Shown here: positions 9,668-18,376 of the stretch, in pieces
Numbering within the stretch: the stretch's first letter is position 1
How the letters are laid out: every line of letters starts with the position of its first letter
NCBI GenBank assembly: GCA_020247305.1
Contig: JADCJE010000151.1
Coordinates: 1-59,631, forward strand
DNA from: Phycisphaerales bacterium
Lineage (GTDB): Bacteria; Planctomycetota; UBA1135; UBA2386
Reading direction: 5' to 3'
DNA length: 59,631 nucleotides
Notes under the pieces: generated by a model
Told to the model about the DNA's origin: nothing
What the model saw: the letters and a program-made list of their open reading frames with translations, nothing else
The model's database searches: none
Program-made: the position numbers and the translations under genes

Positions 9668-11371
9668 ATGCGCCTGACGAACGTCCTCGTGCCGTTGCTC
9701 GCCACCGCCTTCGCCGCCGTACTGGCAGCGCCGGCTGCCGCCCAGTCCGGCTCCCCGGCGCCCGCGCCCGCTGCCGCGGTGGCGGGCCCCAACTACCACG
9801 AGCACGTGGCGCCGATCCTGCTCAAGCACTGCGCCAGCTGCCACCGACCCGGCGAGGCGGCCCCCTTCCCGCTGCTGAGCTACGCCGATGCCCGCAAGCG
9901 CGGCCGCAACCTGCTGCAGGCCGTCGAGGACCGCTTCATGCCGCCGTGGCACCCGGCCCCGGGCTACGGCTCGTTCCGCAACGAGATGCGGCTCGCCGAG
10001 GCGCAGATCACCACGCTGCGCAACTGGGTCAAGGCGGGCATGCCGGAGGGACCGCCGGAGAAGGCGCAGAAGCCGCCGACCTTCCCCGAGGGCTGGCAGC
10101 TCGGCGAACCGGACATGGTGCTGCGCACGAGCGGCGCCTTCGAGGTCCCGGCCGGCGGCCGCGACGTCTACCGCAACTTCGCCATTCCGGTCGGGCTCGC
10201 CGAGGACAAGTGGCTCACGGCCATCGAGATCCGCCCGGGCTCCCGCGCGGTGCTGCACCACGTGCTGGTGTTCCTCGACGAGCGTCGGGAAGGCCAGCAA
10301 CTCGACGGCAAGGACGGCAAGCCGGGGTTCGGCGGCATGCGCCTGCAGAACGCGCCGCTGATCGCGACGTGGGCCGTCGGCGGCATGCCCGAGCACCTGC
10401 CCGAAGGCCTCGCCATCAAGCTGCCCAAGGGCAGCGACCTCGTGCTGCAGAGCCACCTGCATCCCTCGGGCAAGAAGGAGAAGGAGCAGACGACGATCGG
10501 CCTGCACTTCGCCGACAAGCCGCCGACGCGCACGCTGGTCTCGATCCAGTTGCCGCCGCTGTTCGGCGCGACCGCGGGCCTCGACATCCCCGCCGGCGAG
10601 AAGGACTACAAGCTGCAGGACCGCCTCGAACTGCCGTGCGACGTCGACGCCGTGCAGATCGGCGGCCACGCCCACCAGCTGTGCACGTCGGTCAAGATGT
10701 TCGCCGAGTCGAAGGACGGCACGGAGGTGCCGCTGCTGCACATCCCCGCGTGGGACTTCGACTGGCAGAACACCTACACGTTCCGCGAGCTCGTACGCAT
10801 CCCGAAGGGCGCGACCCTGCGCGCCGAGTTGCGCTACGACAACAGCGCGGCCAACCCGAACAACCCCAACAAGCCGCCCAAGCGCGTGCGCTGGGGCCGC
10901 GAGACCAACGACGAAATGGGCAGCGTGACGCTGCTGGTCGTCCCGGCGGACGAAAAGGACCTCGACGCCCTGCTCGCGGCGGTGGGCGGCAAGAACGCCG
11001 AGCGTGCGATCGCCCGCGCCGAGAAGGTCGTCGACGAGCAGTTCGACACCTTCGACAAGAACCGCGACGGCAAGCTGGCGAAGGACGAACTGCCGCGCCA
11101 GATGCGCATGTTCTTCGACGGCCTCGACAAGGACGGCGACGGCGGCCTGACCCGCGAGGAAGCGAAGGGCGTGACCGAGTTGCTGAAGCAGTTCGGCGCC
11201 GGCTTCGGTGGCCAACCCAGCGGCCCCGGCGCACCCGGCGGTCCGCCGGGAGGCGTGCCCGGGATCCCCGGTGGTGGCGCGGGCGGCGGCAGCGGAGGGG
11301 ACGCCGGCGGTGGCCGCCGGCGCCGCGGCAACAACGGCGGCGGGGCCGGGGGCGGCTCGGGCGGCGAATGA
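9668..11371 (+). CDS. Secreted cytochrome c / type II copper monooxygenase-like protein with EF-hands
   Basis: This 567-residue protein has a signal peptide (1-25, ending PAAAQ), a planctomycete-type cytochrome c segment with the heme motif CASCH (Cys55, Cys58, His59) and the following HRPGEAAPFPLL signature, then a domain resembling copper type II ascorbate-dependent monooxygenases (peptidylglycine monooxygenase fold). Candidate copper ligands are the His pairs HH (197-198), HLH (263-265) and HAH (334-336). Near the C-terminus are two EF-hand loops, DKNRDGKLAKDE (463-474) and DKDGDGGLTREE (487-498), followed by a Gly/Pro-rich tail. Substrate unknown; probably a periplasmic redox enzyme. The stop overlaps the start of the redoxin gene (ATGA). 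Confidence 0.85.
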   Translation: MRLTNVLVPLLATAFAAVLAAPAAAQSGSPAPAPAAAVAGPNYHEHVAPILLKHCASCHRPGEAAPFPLLSYADARKRGRNLLQAVEDRFMPPWHPAPGYGSFRNEMRLAEAQITTLRNWVKAGMPEGPPEKAQKPPTFPEGWQLGEPDMVLRTSGAFEVPAGGRDVYRNFAIPVGLAEDKWLTAIEIRPGSRAVLHHVLVFLDERREGQQLDGKDGKPGFGGMRLQNAPLIATWAVGGMPEHLPEGLAIKLPKGSDLVLQSHLHPSGKKEKEQTTIGLHFADKPPTRTLVSIQLPPLFGATAGLDIPAGEKDYKLQDRLELPCDVDAVQIGGHAHQLCTSVKMFAESKDGTEVPLLHIPAWDFDWQNTYTFRELVRIPKGATLRAELRYDNSAANPNNPNKPPKRVRWGRETNDEMGSVTLLVVPADEKDLDALLAAVGGKNAERAIARAEKVVDEQFDTFDKNRDGKLAKDELPRQMRMFFDGLDKDGDGGLTREEAKGVTELLKQFGAGFGGQPSGPGAPGGPPGGVPGIPGGGAGGGSGGDAGGGRRRRGNNGGGAGGGSGGE

Positions 11372-11928
11372 GCCGGCGCGCAGCCGCCCTGCTGCGCCTG
11401 CTGGCGTTCGCCGGCGCCGCCTGCGCGACGACCGCCAACGCGCCGCGCCACGCCGCCCCCCTCGATCTGCTGGCGACGGCGCCCGGACGCGTGCGGGTTC
11501 TGGTGTTCACCAGCCACGAGTGCCCGATCGCCAACTCCTACGCGCCGACCTTGCGCGCCCTCGCCATCCGGTTCGCCGCCACGCCGGTCGATTGGTTCGT
11601 CGTCCACGTCGACCCAGACCTGACGGACGCGGCGGCGGCGGCGCACGCGCGCGACTACGACCTGCCGGGAACGGTGGTCCGCGAACCGGCGCAGGCGGCC
11701 GCGCGCCAACTCGGCATCACGCGCACCCCGGAAGCGGCTGTGCTCGTCGACGGTGCGCTGGTGTACCGCGGGCGCATCGACGACCAGTGGGCAGCACTCG
11801 GGGTGCGCCGCGCCGAAGCCGGGCAAAGCGACCTCGCCGACGCGATCACCGCCGTGCTCAACGGACGCGCGCCGGCGACAGCCCGAACGGAGGCCGTCGG
11901 CTGCCTGCTGCCGGAACCGCTGCTCTGA
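11368..11928 (+). CDS. Redoxin (AhpC/TSA-like) domain protein, exported
   Basis: The 186-residue product is a thioredoxin-fold redoxin with an N-terminal export signal (about 1-20, with a Cys at 19 that could be a lipid site). The active-site segment SHECPIAN has a single cysteine at 52 and no resolving Cys three residues later, so it resembles planctomycete peroxiredoxin-like proteins rather than disulfide oxidoreductases. A second cysteine lies near the C-terminus in VGCLLPE. In many planctomycete proteins this exact kind of segment is fused in front of a cytochrome c/copper monooxygenase; here it is a separate gene placed after it and coupled by an ATGA overlap, suggesting the two products act together. 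Confidence 0.8.
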   Translation: MSRRAAALLRLLAFAGAACATTANAPRHAAPLDLLATAPGRVRVLVFTSHECPIANSYAPTLRALAIRFAATPVDWFVVHVDPDLTDAAAAAHARDYDLPGTVVREPAQAAARQLGITRTPEAAVLVDGALVYRGRIDDQWAALGVRRAEAGQSDLADAITAVLNGRAPATARTEAVGCLLPEPLL

Positions 11929-11954
11929 ACGCGGCGACCGCGGCCAGCGCACCG

Positions 11955-11990
11955 CCACGCTCGCACGGCCACGCTCGCACGGCCACGCTT
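11955..11990. repeat. Short tandem repeat, 14-base unit, about 2.5 copies
   Basis: The unit CCACGCTCGCACGG occurs twice perfectly (11955-11968, 11969-11982) and a third, partial copy CCACGCTT follows. It begins 27 bases after the redoxin stop. No function is evident; replication slippage is the simplest origin. Confidence 0.8.
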
Positions 11991-12068
11991 GAGCGAAAAC
12001 AACCTCCCTGCATTGCGAATCGCTACAGGATCCAACCCGCGGCAGGGCCGGGCGAACGAACCCGCTTT

Positions 12069-12115
12069 TCGCTAGCGCTGGGTTGCACGCTCTTCGCAGC
12101 CGCTATATGTAGTGG
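12069..12115 (+). promoter_or_regulatory. Putative promoter with NrdR-box-like operator for nrdJ
   Basis: The 16-mer at 12100-12115 has the core CTATATGTAG and matches 12 of 16 positions of the NrdR consensus acaCwAtATaTwGtgt, including all invariant capital positions. Exactly 31 bases upstream (12069-12084) is a weaker, 7/16 copy with core CTAGCGCTGG; paired boxes about 31 bases apart are the usual NrdR arrangement. A possible promoter overlaps it: TTGCAC at 12083-12088 and TATGTA at 12106-12111, spacing 17. NrdR represses ribonucleotide reductase genes, which fits nrdJ downstream. The distance to the start codon, about 640 bases, is unusually long. The nrdR gene itself is not in the window. 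Confidence 0.5.
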
Positions 12116-12241
12116 CACCCTGCGCGGCGGTAACCGCTCGTCCCATGCCGCTCCGGCCTCGACCGGAGCACCCGAGGAGGATCGTCGCTGCAGGCCGACC
12201 CGTTGAGGGTAGGCGCGTTCTCTGCATCTTCGGTCGGTACA

Positions 12242-12265
12242 GGCTGTCGGTCGCAACCGGCAGCC
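12242..12265 (+). ncRNA. Stable hairpin in the nrdJ leader
   Basis: The arms GGCTGTCGGT and ACCGGCAGCC form a ten-pair stem (one G-U) closed by the tetraloop CGCA. Its 3' arm shares bases 12264-12265 with a second possible hairpin, CCAGG/CCTGG at 12264-12279, so the two structures are mutually exclusive in part. A further six-pair hairpin CTCCGG/CCGGAG lies at 12151-12168. Confidence 0.45.
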
Positions 12266-12440
12266 AGGTTTGCGCCTGGGAGCATCCCATCGGCACGCCA
12301 CCGCCCCCCCATACCTGCACGCGTACGATCCCCCGCGCTCCGTCGGACCGGATCGGCGCAACGACCAGCAGGGCGCCATCGGGGAGTGCAGGCACGGCGG
12401 CCGGGATGCCCCCCCAGGATCTCAGTCGCTCGCCTGGCGG

Positions 12441-12515
12441 CAGTGCCTCCAGAAGCAGTGCTTCCAGAAGCAGTGCTTCCAGAAGCAGTGCCTTCAGAAG
12501 CAGTGCTTCCAAAAC
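12441..12515. repeat. Tandem repeat, five copies of a 15-base unit
   Basis: Five contiguous copies of CAGTGCTTCCAGAAG occur at 12441, 12456, 12471, 12486 and 12501. Copies 2 and 3 are identical; copies 1 and 4 have one and two changes, and copy 5 ends AAAAC. Each unit contains the small inverted repeat CTTC-CA-GAAG. The unit is a multiple of three, so in-frame translation would give short peptide repeats, but no supported gene covers it. There are no spacers, so this is not a CRISPR array. Confidence 0.9.
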
Positions 12516-12533
12516 TTTGGCCTTCCGGAACTT

Positions 12534-12567
12534 GGGTCGCCGGGAGTTTGGGGTCGCCGGGAGTTTG
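12534..12567. repeat. Two perfect tandem copies of a 17-base unit
   Basis: The unit GGGTCGCCGGGAGTTTG is present twice without mismatch (12534-12550 and 12551-12567), 18 bases after the 15-base array. It adds to the unusual concentration of tandem duplications in the nrdJ leader. Confidence 0.85.
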
Positions 12568-12590
12568 GGCACTCGCGACTGCAAACCAGC

Positions 12591-12735
12591 GGTCACCACC
12601 TTGGAGGTGCTGACCGCTACCGTCGAGGAAGAACGCTGGTCCAGCCGACGCACCCCGGTGCTCGGTCTGCACGCCGCACCTGCGGTCAGTCGGGTGCGGC
12701 GGTCGTGTCTGCAACCAACGACGGCGGCGCCGTCG
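12591..12735 (+). ncRNA. Three strong hairpins immediately before nrdJ
   Basis: Hairpin one (12591-12615) pairs GGTCACCACCT with AGGTGCTGACC around a TGG loop, ten pairs with one internal C-C mismatch. Hairpin two (12672-12701) pairs CGCCGCACC with GGTGCGGCG, nine pairs, 12-base loop. Hairpin three (12719-12735) pairs CGACGGC with GCCGTCG, loop GGC, and ends three bases before the Shine-Dalgarno GAGGAGG at 12739-12745. Folding of the last hairpin so close to the ribosome binding site could affect nrdJ translation. No recognised riboswitch consensus was found here. Confidence 0.5.
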
Positions 12736-12752
12736 CGCGAGGAGGAAGTCAG

Positions 12753-15700
12753 GTGAAGGTCAATCGTCGATTCACGGTCAAGGGCAGGTCTCCCTACGAG
12801 GGCATCCCGTTCGGCAAGCGGCACTCCGAGATCCGCAACACGAACGGATCCCTGGTGTTCGAAGCGCGCGACATCGACGTGCCGGCGCACTGGAGCCAGG
12901 TCGCCGTCGACATCCTGGCGCAAAAGTACTTCCGCAAGGCCGGCGTGCCGCAGAAGGGCGAGGACGGCAAGATCGCCGTCGACGAGACCGGCAGCCCGGT
13001 GCTCGGCGGCGAGAAGGACGCCCGCCAGGTCTTCCACCGCCTCGCCGGCTGCTGGCGCCACTGGGGCGAGGAGTACGGCTACTTCGACACGACCGACGAC
13101 GCGCACGCCTTCGAGGAAGAGCTCTGCCACATGCTGGCGGCGCAGCACGCGGCGCCAAACTCGCCGCAGTGGTTCAACACCGGCCTGCACTACGCCTACG
13201 GCATCACCGGCCCGGCGCAGGGGCACTGGTTCGTCGACCCGGCGAGCGAGGGCAAGGCGCCGAAACTGCTGAAGAGCCGCAACGCCTACGAGCGGCCGCA
13301 GCCGCACGCCTGCTTCATCCAGGCCGTGTCGGACGACCTCGTCAACGAGGGCGGCATCATGGACCTGTGGACGCGCGAGGCGCGTCTGTTCAAGTACGGC
13401 TCGGGCACGGGCAGCAACTTCTCGCAGCTCCGCGGCGAGAACGAGCCGCTGTCAGGCGGCGGCAAGAGCTCCGGCCTGATGAGCTTCCTGAAGATCGGCG
13501 ACCGCGCCGCCGGCGCGATCAAGTCGGGCGGCACCACGCGCCGCGCCGCCAAGATGGTCTGTCTCGATCTCGACCACCCGGACATCGAGACGTTCGTCAC
13601 CTGGAAGGTGCACGAGGAGCAGAAGGTCGCAGCGCTGGTGTCGGGCAGCAAGTTGATCCGCCGCAACCTCAACGCCGTGATCAACGCCTGCCACGTCACC
13701 GACGCGACCGGCGGCGAGAAGGTCGTGACCATCCCGCGCGAGAACGCCCGCCTGCGCGCAGCGCTCGGCGAGGCCCGTGCCGCCTGCATCCCGGAGAGCT
13801 ACCTGCAGCGGGCGCTGCAGCTCGCCGGCCAGGGCCTCAAGGCGATCGACGTGCCCGAGTACTCGACGGACTGGGACGGCGAGGCCTACGCCACCGTCTC
13901 GGGCCAGAACTCGAACAACTCGGTCCGCATCCCGAACGAGTTCTTCCGCGCCGTCGACGAAGGCGGCAAGTGGCGCCTGATCCGGCGCACCGACAGCGGC
14001 GTGGCGCGGGAAGTCGACGCCCGCGACCTCTGGGACAAGGTTGCCTACGCCGCTTGGGCGTGCGCCGACCCGGGCGTCCAGTACGACACGACGATCAACG
14101 AGTGGCACACGTGCCCTGCCGATGGCCGCATCAACGCGAGCAATCCGTGCAGCGAGTACATGTTCCTCGACGACACGGCGTGCAACCTGGCGTCGATCAA
14201 CCTGCAGAAGTTCCTGCACGAGGACGGCACGTTCGACCTCGAGGGCTACAAGCACGCCGCCCGCCTGTGGACGATCGTGCTGGAGATCTCGGTGCTGATG
14301 GCGAGCTTCCCGAGCAAGGAGATCGCCCAGCGCAGCTACGAGTTCCGCACGCTCGGGCTTGGCTACGCCAACCTCGGCACCATCCTGATGCGCCTGGGCA
14401 TCCCGTACGCTTCGCACAAGGCGTACGCGCTGGCCGGCGCGCTGTCGGCCATCCTCTGCGGCGAGTCGTACGCAACGTCGGCCGAGATGGCGCGAGAGCT
14501 CGGCACCTTCCCCGGCTACGACCGCAACAAGGAGGCGATGCTGCGGGTGATCCGCAACCACCGCCGCGCCGCCTACAACGCCTCGGCCTCGGAGTACGAG
14601 GGCATCAGCGTCACGCCGGTCGGCATCGACCCGCAGACCTGCCCGGCGAACCTGCTCGAAGCCTCGCGTGAGTGCTGGGACCGCGCGCTGACGCTCGGCG
14701 AGAAGCACGGCTACCGCAACGCGCAGGTCACGTGCATCGCGCCGACCGGCACGATCGGCCTGCTGATGGACTGCGACACGACCGGCGTCGAGCCGGACTT
14801 CGCGCTCGTCAAGTTCAAGAAGCTCGCCGGCGGCGGCTACTTCAAGATCGCCAACCAGAGCATCGCGCCGGCCCTGCGCAAGCTCGGCTACACGCCGAGC
14901 CAGGTCGACGACATCCTCGCCTACGTCGTCGGCCGCAAGACGCTGGCCGGCGCGCCGGGCGTCAACCACGAGTCGCTGGCGCAGCGCGGCTTCGACGACG
15001 CGGCCCTGGCGAAGATCGAGAAGGCCATGGAGGGCGCGTTCGACATCTCGTTCGCGTTCAACAAGGGCATCCTCGGCGAGGAGTTCCTGAAGACGAAGCT
15101 CGGCCTCGCCGACGAGCAGCTCAAGGACTGGAGCTTCGACCTGCTGAAGCACCTCGGCTTCGGCAAGGCCGACATCGCGGCCGCCAACGACTACGTCTGC
15201 GGCACGATGACGGTCGAGGGCGCGCCGCACCTCAAGGACCAGCACCTGCCGGTCTTCGACTGCGCCAACCGCTGCGGCAAGAAGGGCCAGCGCTACATCC
15301 CGTACGCCGCCCACCTGCACATGATGGCCGCGGTCCAGCCGTTCATCAGCGGCGCGATCAGCAAGACCATCAACATGCCGGTCGACGCGACCCTCGACGA
15401 CGTCAAGGACGCGTACCGCCTCGGCTGGAAGCTGATGCTCAAGGCCGTGGCGCTCTATCGCGACGGCAGCAAGCTGAGCCAACCGCTCAGCTCGACGGTC
15501 GACGACGACGGTTCGGCCGCGGCCGAGGCGTCGCCGGCGATCACGCCCGAGGCGCACGCGATGGCCGCGCGGATCACCGAGCGCGTCGTCCACCGCTACA
15601 TCGCCAAGCGCCGCAAGCTGCCCAACCGCCGCGCCGGCTACACGCAGAAGGCCGTCGTCGGCGGCCACAAGATCTACCTGCGCACCGGCGAGTACGAGGA

Positions 15701-16424
15701 CGGCGCGCTCGGCGAGATCTTCCTCGACATGCACAAGGAAGGCGCCGCGTTCCGCAGCCTGATGAACTGCTTCGCGATCGCGGTCTCCCTCGGCCTGCAG
15801 CACGGCGTGCCGCTGGACGAGTTCGCCGACGCGTTCGTGTTCACGCGCTTCGAGCCCAACGGCATCGTGCAGGGCCACGACCAGATCAAGATGGTCACGT
15901 CGGTCATCGACTACGTGTTCCGCGAGCTGGCGATCAGCTACCTCGGCCGCGAGGAGCTGGCCCAGGTCTCCAGCGAGGACCTGCGCAACACGACGATGGG
16001 TGCCCGCGACGACGAGTTCACCGAGGAGGAGGTCGTCTCCGAGACGGTGTACGAGGGCGAAGTACCGCCGCCCGCGGTACACGACAACGCGCACCTGCAC
16101 CCGCACAGCCGCGGCATGGCGCGCGGGCACGACGGCAGCCAGTCGATGTCGGCCGCGACGATGACGGCGCCGGTCGCGCTGGCCACGGCGATGACCGCAC
16201 CGACGGCGATGGCGATGGCGACCCCGACGACGAACGCCGCGCTACTGCGCGCCGAACCGTCGGCGGCGCAGCTGGCCACCCGCCAGACGCGCATGAAGAT
16301 CGCCGAGGCCAAGCTGAAGGGCTACGAGGGCGACCCGTGCGGCGGCTGCGGCGCCTTCACCCTGGTGCGCAACGGCACGTGCCTCAAGTGCGTGTCCTGC
16401 GGCGCGACCAGCGGCTGCAGCTGA
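12753..16424 (+). CDS. nrdJ: Adenosylcobalamin-dependent (class II) ribonucleoside-diphosphate reductase
   Basis: The 1223-residue enzyme reduces ribonucleotides to deoxyribonucleotides using a radical generated from adenosylcobalamin. Seen: the substrate-loop region [12 protein letters not shown] (near 217), the thiyl-radical cysteine in NPCSE (Cys466), and the class II signature [18 protein letters not shown] from about residue 660. A TSCPD-type domain follows (about 950-1070, with [10 protein letters not shown] and [12 protein letters not shown]), then a Met/Ala/Thr-rich linker and a C-terminal cysteine cluster CGGCGAF...[13 protein letters not shown] (1196-1222) expected to relay reducing equivalents. 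The GTG start was chosen for the strong GAGGAGG ribosome site seven bases upstream; the frame is open further upstream but without homology. It is preceded by a long structured leader. Confidence 0.96.
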   Translation: MKVNRRFTVKGRSPYEGIPFGKRHSEIRNTNGSLVFEARDIDVPAHWSQVAVDILAQKYFRKAGVPQKGEDGKIAVDETGSPVLGGEKDARQVFHRLAGCWRHWGEEYGYFDTTDDAHAFEEELCHMLAAQHAAPNSPQWFNTGLHYAYGITGPAQGHWFVDPASEGKAPKLLKSRNAYERPQPHACFIQAVSDDLVNEGGIMDLWTREARLFKYGSGTGSNFSQLRGENEPLSGGGKSSGLMSFLKIGDRAAGAIKSGGTTRRAAKMVCLDLDHPDIETFVTWKVHEEQKVAALVSGSKLIRRNLNAVINACHVTDATGGEKVVTIPRENARLRAALGEARAACIPESYLQRALQLAGQGLKAIDVPEYSTDWDGEAYATVSGQNSNNSVRIPNEFFRAVDEGGKWRLIRRTDSGVAREVDARDLWDKVAYAAWACADPGVQYDTTINEWHTCPADGRINASNPCSEYMFLDDTACNLASINLQKFLHEDGTFDLEGYKHAARLWTIVLEISVLMASFPSKEIAQRSYEFRTLGLGYANLGTILMRLGIPYASHKAYALAGALSAILCGESYATSAEMARELGTFPGYDRNKEAMLRVIRNHRRAAYNASASEYEGISVTPVGIDPQTCPANLLEASRECWDRALTLGEKHGYRNAQVTCIAPTGTIGLLMDCDTTGVEPDFALVKFKKLAGGGYFKIANQSIAPALRKLGYTPSQVDDILAYVVGRKTLAGAPGVNHESLAQRGFDDAALAKIEKAMEGAFDISFAFNKGILGEEFLKTKLGLADEQLKDWSFDLLKHLGFGKADIAAANDYVCGTMTVEGAPHLKDQHLPVFDCANRCGKKGQRYIPYAAHLHMMAAVQPFISGAISKTINMPVDATLDDVKDAYRLGWKLMLKAVALYRDGSKLSQPLSSTVDDDGSAAAEASPAITPEAHAMAARITERVVHRYIAKRRKLPNRRAGYTQKAVVGGHKIYLRTGEYEDGALGEIFLDMHKEGAAFRSLMNCFAIAVSLGLQHGVPLDEFADAFVFTRFEPNGIVQGHDQIKMVTSVIDYVFRELAISYLGREELAQVSSEDLRNTTMGARDDEFTEEEVVSETVYEGEVPPPAVHDNAHLHPHSRGMARGHDGSQSMSAATMTAPVALATAMTAPTAMAMATPTTNAALLRAEPSAAQLATRQTRMKIAEAKLKGYEGDPCGGCGAFTLVRNGTCLKCVSCGATSGCS

Positions 16425-16456
16425 TCTCCTCGCACGCGCCAGCCCGCCCGCCGGCG

Positions 16457-16505
16457 GCGCACCAGAGCGGCCGACGACGCCTCGTGCGCCGTCGGCCGCA
16501 TGCGC
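16457..16505. terminator. Stem-loop between convergent nrdJ and DUF1080 gene, likely bidirectional terminator
   Basis: A ten-pair perfect stem GCGGCCGACG (16467-16476) with CGTCGGCCGC (16490-16499), 13-base loop, is extended by GCGCA (16457-16461) pairing with TGCGC (16501-16505) across a small internal loop. It is located between two genes transcribed toward each other. There is no T-tract on either side, so it is not a classical intrinsic terminator, but such GC stems commonly end transcripts in high-GC genomes. The rest of the 195-base gap shows nothing else. Confidence 0.45.
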
Positions 16506-16619
16506 TCCAGGGGCGATCGCAGCGCGCGGCAGCCCGTAGGCGCCGCGGCAGGCAATTCGCAGCCTTCACTGCCCGGAACGGAGCGACGAACGCCCGTCGC
16601 TGGCGTCGACCTCAGGCGG

Positions 16620-17897
16620 TCAGAGCCGCTTGACCTGCACGGCGCGGAACGCCACAGGGTCGCCATGGCCGCAGAAGCCAAAGCGCCCCTCGGTGCGATC
16701 CTGGCCCACGTGCTTGTCGCCGAGCTGGCTCTTCTTCCCCTTCAGGTCGGCGTCGACGATCACCGAGCCGTTGAGTTCGACGGTGATGCGCGAGCCCCTG
16801 ACCGTCACCTCCTCGAAGTTCCACTCGCCGACCGGGCGCAGGTGGCCGCGCACGCTCGGCGCGAGGCCGTAGACCGAGCCGTGGGCCTGCCATTCCTTGA
16901 TCGTCGCGTACTTCGGATCCGTGTCGTCGAGCACCTGCACCTCGATGCCGGCGTAGGCCGGATCGCCGCTGCCCGGGTAGCGGATGGCGAGGCCGTTGTT
17001 GCCGCCCGGCGGCAGGCGGAACAACAGCCGTACGACGAAGTCGCCGAACGACTCCAAGGTGTACAGGTTGCCGCCCTTGCCCTGCCGGCAGCGGATGGTC
17101 CCTTCGACGACCTCGTACTCGTCGAGCGCGCCCTCCCAGCCGTCAAGGCCTTTGCCGTCGAAGATCGGCGCAAACCCTGCCGCCGCGCGCACCGAGAGCA
17201 GCGCGTTGGCCTCGTCGGCGCCGATCGCGCGCACCGTCAGATTGCGGAAGCGGATCTCGCCGCCGTGGGTCTGCAACTGCAGCGGGCCGGTGCGCGGCAG
17301 CGGCAGCTTGCGGTCCCAGTAGTTTTCCATGATGGCGCCGTCCACCGTGGCGAGGCCGTTGAGCCAAACCCACGTGCGCGCGCCGACCTGCCGGATGCGC
17401 AGCCGGTTCCACTCGCCGAACGGCTTGTCGGCCAACCGCGGCGGGAAGCGCTCGTGCTTCTCGTTGTTCCACAGGCCGCCGCTGCCCTTGTCGGCGCCGA
17501 GCTTCCACTTGCCGCCGGCCTCGGTGAAGTCCCAGATCTGCACCTGCGGGCTGCCGCGCAGGTAGATGCCCGAGTCGGCCTTGGCGACGGTCTTGTACTC
17601 CAGCTCGAACTCGGCGTCGCCGAAGTCGCGGTCGGTGGTCAGGTACGCGCCCTCGCCGTCGTTCACGAGCTCGCCGTTCTCGACGCGCCAGTGCGCGCGC
17701 ATCGTCGCGTCGTCGTCGGCGCGCAGCTTGGCCCGCGCCTCGGCCGGCATCGCGGCGAGCTTGTACGGGCTCTCGTGCCGCTGGCCATGCCAGCCGGCGA
17801 GGTCGACGCCGTTCCAGAGCGGCGTCGGCGGAGCGTCCTGCGGGGCCTGGGCGGCCATGGCGGCTGCGAACGCGAGCAACGAGGCGAGTGTGCGCAT
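16620..17897 (-). CDS. Secreted protein with two DUF1080 (3-keto-disaccharide hydrolase-like) domains
   Basis: This 425-residue protein has a signal peptide (about 1-20, ending AMAAQ) and two tandem concanavalin-like jelly-roll domains of the DUF1080 family, roughly 25-220 (starting LWNGVDLAGWHG) and 225-425 (starting IFDGKGLDGWEG). Some DUF1080 proteins hydrolyse 3-keto-glycosides; many others are of unknown carbohydrate-related role. The repeated motif W-G-Q/D...F-E-L near each domain start and SGIYLRG/NGLAIRY pairs show the duplication. The start was placed at MRTLAS, where the signal peptide begins; an upstream ATG-like extension of twelve codons is less plausible. It follows the truncated hemoglobin gene by 45 bases on the same strand. 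Confidence 0.88.
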   Translation of the reverse strand: MRTLASLLAFAAAMAAQAPQDAPPTPLWNGVDLAGWHGQRHESPYKLAAMPAEARAKLRADDDATMRAHWRVENGELVNDGEGAYLTTDRDFGDAEFELEYKTVAKADSGIYLRGSPQVQIWDFTEAGGKWKLGADKGSGGLWNNEKHERFPPRLADKPFGEWNRLRIRQVGARTWVWLNGLATVDGAIMENYWDRKLPLPRTGPLQLQTHGGEIRFRNLTVRAIGADEANALLSVRAAAGFAPIFDGKGLDGWEGALDEYEVVEGTIRCRQGKGGNLYTLESFGDFVVRLLFRLPPGGNNGLAIRYPGSGDPAYAGIEVQVLDDTDPKYATIKEWQAHGSVYGLAPSVRGHLRPVGEWNFEEVTVRGSRITVELNGSVIVDADLKGKKSQLGDKHVGQDRTEGRFGFCGHGDPVAFRAVQVKRL

Positions 17898-17942
17898 CGC
17901 CGCAGCATGGCCAGCGCCGCCACGCCGCGCCACGGCCGAGGT

Positions 17943-18323
17943 TCACGCCGAGTTCATCAAGAACGTCGCAATGTCGCCGAGGAACGTCTCCAGGTAGGCG
18001 CGATGCGGGGCCGCTGCCGGCTGCTCGTCGATCGCCGCCAGCATCAGCTGCAGCCAGCGGTCGCGCGCCCGCTGGTCGATGACGAACGGCATGTGCCGCA
18101 TGCGCAGGCGCGGATGCCCCCGCTCGCGCAGGTAATCCGGCGGACCGCCGAAGCGATAGGTCAGGAAGCTGCGCAGGCGGTGCTCGGCCCCCGCGAGGTC
18201 GTGCGGCGGGTACATCGGCCCGAGGATCGGGTCCTGCGGCACCCGGCGGTAGAAGCCGGCGACGATGGCGCGCAGGCACTCCTCGCCCAGCAACTGGTAG
18301 ATCGGCAGTTCGGCGTCGGTCAC
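17943..18323 (-). CDS. Group II truncated hemoglobin
   Basis: The 126-residue protein is a 2-over-2 globin close in pattern to mycobacterial trHbO. Corresponding key residues are present: proximal His77 in RGHPRLRMRH, the B10 tyrosine Tyr25, the CD1 tyrosine Tyr38 in MYPPHDLAGAEHRL, and the G8 tryptophan Trp90 in ARDRW. Such proteins bind O2 and NO and are linked to oxygen delivery or nitrosative/peroxide defence; the exact role here is not shown. It starts at a GTG and is divergent from ruvB, with 53 bases between the starts. Confidence 0.93.
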   Translation of the reverse strand: MTDAELPIYQLLGEECLRAIVAGFYRRVPQDPILGPMYPPHDLAGAEHRLRSFLTYRFGGPPDYLRERGHPRLRMRHMPFVIDQRARDRWLQLMLAAIDEQPAAAPHRAYLETFLGDIATFLMNSA

Positions 18324-18376
18324 GCCACCAGCGTGGTGGATCCGCTTGTGGACGCAAGTACGATCCGGCGCCCGCG

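Larger units (their letters stand above)
11929..12752 (+). other. Long non-coding leader upstream of nrdJ
   Basis: This 824-base gap contains no gene I can support. Open frames cross it, including an in-frame extension of nrdJ from 12270, but they encode low-complexity sequence without homology, and the region looks less GC-biased and less codon-periodic than its neighbours. It holds three short tandem repeats, an NrdR-box-like promoter near 12069-12115, and several strong hairpins ending just before the nrdJ ribosome binding site; each is listed separately. The likely interpretation is a long structured 5' leader for nrdJ. Confidence 0.6.

Noticed and set aside
12441-12515. CRISPR array
   Set aside because: The units are contiguous 15-mers without spacers, and no cas genes are present.
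12441-12515. Signal recognition particle RNA, because of the repeated AGAAGCAG
   Set aside because: The domain IV hairpin with its internal GGAA/AGCAG arrangement is not formed; the similarity is due to the simple repeat.
12270-12752. N-terminal extension of nrdJ by 161 codons
   Set aside because: The frame is open but encodes low-complexity sequence derived from the 15-base repeats; conserved RNR sequence starts at the GTG with a strong ribosome site at 12739-12745.
11929-12752. Cobalamin riboswitch before the B12-dependent reductase
   Set aside because: I looked for the conserved B12-box and GCCACTG-type core on the plus strand and did not find them. A covariance-model search would settle this.
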